NCBI RefSeq assembly: GCF_900107585.1
Contig: NZ_FNQM01000001.1
Span: 434,001-498,000, forward strand
DNA: 64,000 nucleotides
Source of the DNA: Rubrimonas cliftonensis
GTDB lineage: Bacteria > Pseudomonadota > Alphaproteobacteria > Rhodobacterales > Rhodobacteraceae
Direction of reading: 5' to 3'
The translations under genes and the position numbers were made by a program. How positions within the stretch are numbered: the first letter of the stretch is position 1; the number at the start of each line of letters is the position of its first letter. Under the pieces are notes generated by a model, which worked only from the letters and a program-made list of their open reading frames with translations, searched no databases and was not told the origin of the DNA. Positions 62,923 through 64,000 of the stretch are shown piece after piece.

Positions 62923-63339
62923 TCAGGCGCGGATGTAGCGCGTCGTCGCGGCGTAGTCCTTCTTCGGGCCCTTCACGCGCCAATGGGCGTGCCAGCTCTC
63001 CGCGGCGAAGCTGTAGCGCACGGCGTAATGGTCCTCGCCGCACAGGTGCTCGCTCTCGCATTCGGCACGGCCCCAGTCGAAGCGGTGGAACGGCGCGCCG
63101 TCCTCGAAGAACACCGCCACCTGCGTCGCCCCCTCGGGCTTCCACAGATAGACGCGCGCCGCCGTCATGCTCGCCTGCCCCAGCGTCAGACGGCCCTGCT
63201 CGGCGTAGCGCATGTCCTCGCCGACGCCCGTGATCCGGGCGAGCCCCTGGAACCGGCCCGAGGGGCCGCCAGCGTAGTCGGTGATCTCGCGCCGCGTCTG
63301 CCAGACGCCGCCGAACCGCGCTTGAGTTGTCAGCCCCAT
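62923..63339 (-). CDS. DUF6314 family protein
   Basis: A 138-residue soluble protein of unknown function. It has the block VWQTRREITDYAGGPSGRFQ, then VYLWKPEGATQVAVFFEDGA, FHRFDWGRAECESEHLCGED and a final WHAHWRVKGPKKDYAATTRY, a pattern of the DUF6314 group that may be a lipocalin-like barrel. Divergent from purB across a gap of 69 bases. Confidence 0.7.
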   Translation of the reverse strand: MGLTTQARFGGVWQTRREITDYAGGPSGRFQGLARITGVGEDMRYAEQGRLTLGQASMTAARVYLWKPEGATQVAVFFEDGAPFHRFDWGRAECESEHLCGEDHYAVRYSFAAESWHAHWRVKGPKKDYAATTRYIRA

Positions 63340-63408
63340 GGCCGGGTGCTACCCCGCCGCCGTCGCCGCCGCAACGGCGCGGCGCGTGTGCGAGAAAGGC
63401 CCCGCCCC

Positions 63409-64000
63409 ATGGTCCCCCGCTATTCCCGCCCCGAGATGGTCGCGATCTGGTCGCCCGAGACCAAGTTCCGCATCTGGTTCGAGATCGAGGCGCACGCCTG
63501 CGACGCCCAGGCCGCGCTCGGCGTCATCCCGCAGGAGGCCGCCGAGGCGGTGTGGACGGCGAAGGACGTCGCATTCGACGTCGCCCGCATCGACGCCATC
63601 GAGGCGGAGGTGAAGCACGACGTGATCGCCTTCCTGACCCATCTCGCCGAGCATGTCGGGCCCATGGCGCGCTACGTCCATCAGGGGCTGACCTCGTCGG
63701 ACGTGCTCGACACCTGCCTGAACGTCCAGCTCACCCGCGCCGCCGACATCCTGCTCGCCGATCTGGACGCGCTGCTCGCGGCCCTCAAGGCCCGCGCGCT
63801 GGAGCACAGGAACACCGTCTGCATCGGGCGCAGCCACGGCATCCACGCGGAACCCACCACCTTCGGGCTGAAGATGGCGCAGGCCTACGCGGAGTTCGCC
63901 CGCGCCCGCGCCCGGCTGGTCGCGGCCCGCGCGGAAGTGGCGACCTGCGCCATTTCCGGCGCCGTCGGCACCTTCGCCAGCATCGACCCCGCAGTGGAGG
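63409..64000 (+). CDS. purB: Adenylosuccinate lyase, N-terminal part (3' end cut)
   Basis: Cleaves SAICAR and adenylosuccinate in purine synthesis. The visible 197 residues begin MVPRYSRPEMVAIWSPETKF and include VKHDVIAFLTHLAEHVGPMA, VHQGLTSSDVLDTCLNVQLT and the catalytic His region GRSHGIHAEPTTFGLKMAQA. The family is about 435 residues, so a little over half, including the SSAMPxK-type signature loop, lies beyond the window edge. Confidence 0.93.
   Translation, partial: MVPRYSRPEMVAIWSPETKFRIWFEIEAHACDAQAALGVIPQEAAEAVWTAKDVAFDVARIDAIEAEVKHDVIAFLTHLAEHVGPMARYVHQGLTSSDVLDTCLNVQLTRAADILLADLDALLAALKARALEHRNTVCIGRSHGIHAEPTTFGLKMAQAYAEFARARARLVAARAEVATCAISGAVGTFASIDPAVE

Overview
The window is about 64 kb of very GC-rich, densely coded chromosome from an alphaproteobacterium, most likely a bacteriochlorophyll-containing member of the Rhodobacterales. 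The reasons are the adjacent bchG, PucC-like and bchP genes, an alphaproteobacterial translation operon (rimP, nusA, ylxR, infB, rbfA), a DUF4167 protein, a Bpt-type aminoacyl transferase, TRAP transporters, and a lipopolysaccharide export operon that continues into pdxA and rsmA. A Rubrimonas/Albimonas-like genus would fit the base composition and phototrophy, but that is only a guess. No rRNA, tRNA, insertion sequence, prophage or CRISPR array was recognised. Almost everything looks like stable core genome.

Layout. 1-1200 (-): three-gene cobalt-type nitrile hydratase or thiocyanate hydrolase set, with the beta subunit split in two and the alpha-type gene cut by the window edge. 1.3-2.3 kb (+): two tandem exported DUF4399 proteins. 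2.4-3.8 kb (-): infC, probably with an AUA start, and an exported metallo-beta-lactamase-fold protein. 4.1-6.4 kb (+): coupled membrane protein, sterol-desaturase-type hydroxylase and agmatinase-family ureohydrolase. 6.4-6.8 kb: non-coding. 6.8-10.3 kb (-): bchG, PucC-like carrier, bchP. 10.4-17.9 kb (-): clpS, then the rimP-nusA-ylxR-infB-rbfA operon with a promoter and a terminator-like attenuator ahead of rimP. 17.9-19.9 kb (-): degenerate GGDEF protein and flavin reductase. 20.0-23.9 kb (+): YeeE/YedE transporter, HI0933-type flavoprotein, orphan histidine kinase. 24.1-25.6 kb (-): leucyl aminopeptidase. 25.7-33.5 kb (+): lptF, lptG, lptD, SurA-like chaperone, pdxA, rsmA, tightly coupled. 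33.5-36.6 kb (-): DUF4167 protein with a structured leader, prmC, prfA. 36.7-40.7 kb: small exported protein, DUF1499, ispG, RodZ-like and MarR-family genes. 40.7-42.8 kb (-): ROK kinase, sdhE, mmsB. 43.0-46.3 kb (-): oxyR then katG, with an OxyR-type operator between them. 46.4-50.5 kb: MFS efflux, coiled-coil protein, TauE-like and DUF805-like proteins, two small unknowns. 50.5-54.0 kb (-): LpxR-like deacylase, soluble sugar dehydrogenase, cytochrome c, pyroglutamyl peptidase. 54.1-57.2 kb (+): esterase, PPK2, RDD protein, Bpt. 57.4-60.8 kb (+): complete TakP-like TRAP transporter. 60.8-64 kb: MATE pump, BioY, DUF6314 protein, purB (truncated).

How the genes work together. bchG and bchP complete the esterified tail of bacteriochlorophyll and the PucC-like carrier probably delivers it. 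LptFGD plus the SurA-like chaperone build the outer-membrane lipopolysaccharide route, and the distant LpxR-like protein may trim lipid A. ClpS and Bpt, 46 kb apart, are the adaptor and the transferase of the bacterial N-degron pathway. OxyR and KatG form a peroxide-response pair. The rimP-rbfA operon, infC, prfA, prmC and rsmA make the window unusually rich in translation factors. I found no clearly new multi-gene system. The best candidates for follow-up are the split-beta nitrile hydratase/SCNase-like locus, the structured leader ahead of the DUF4167 gene, the non-canonical starts of infC and rsmA, the rimP leader attenuator and the OxyR operator.
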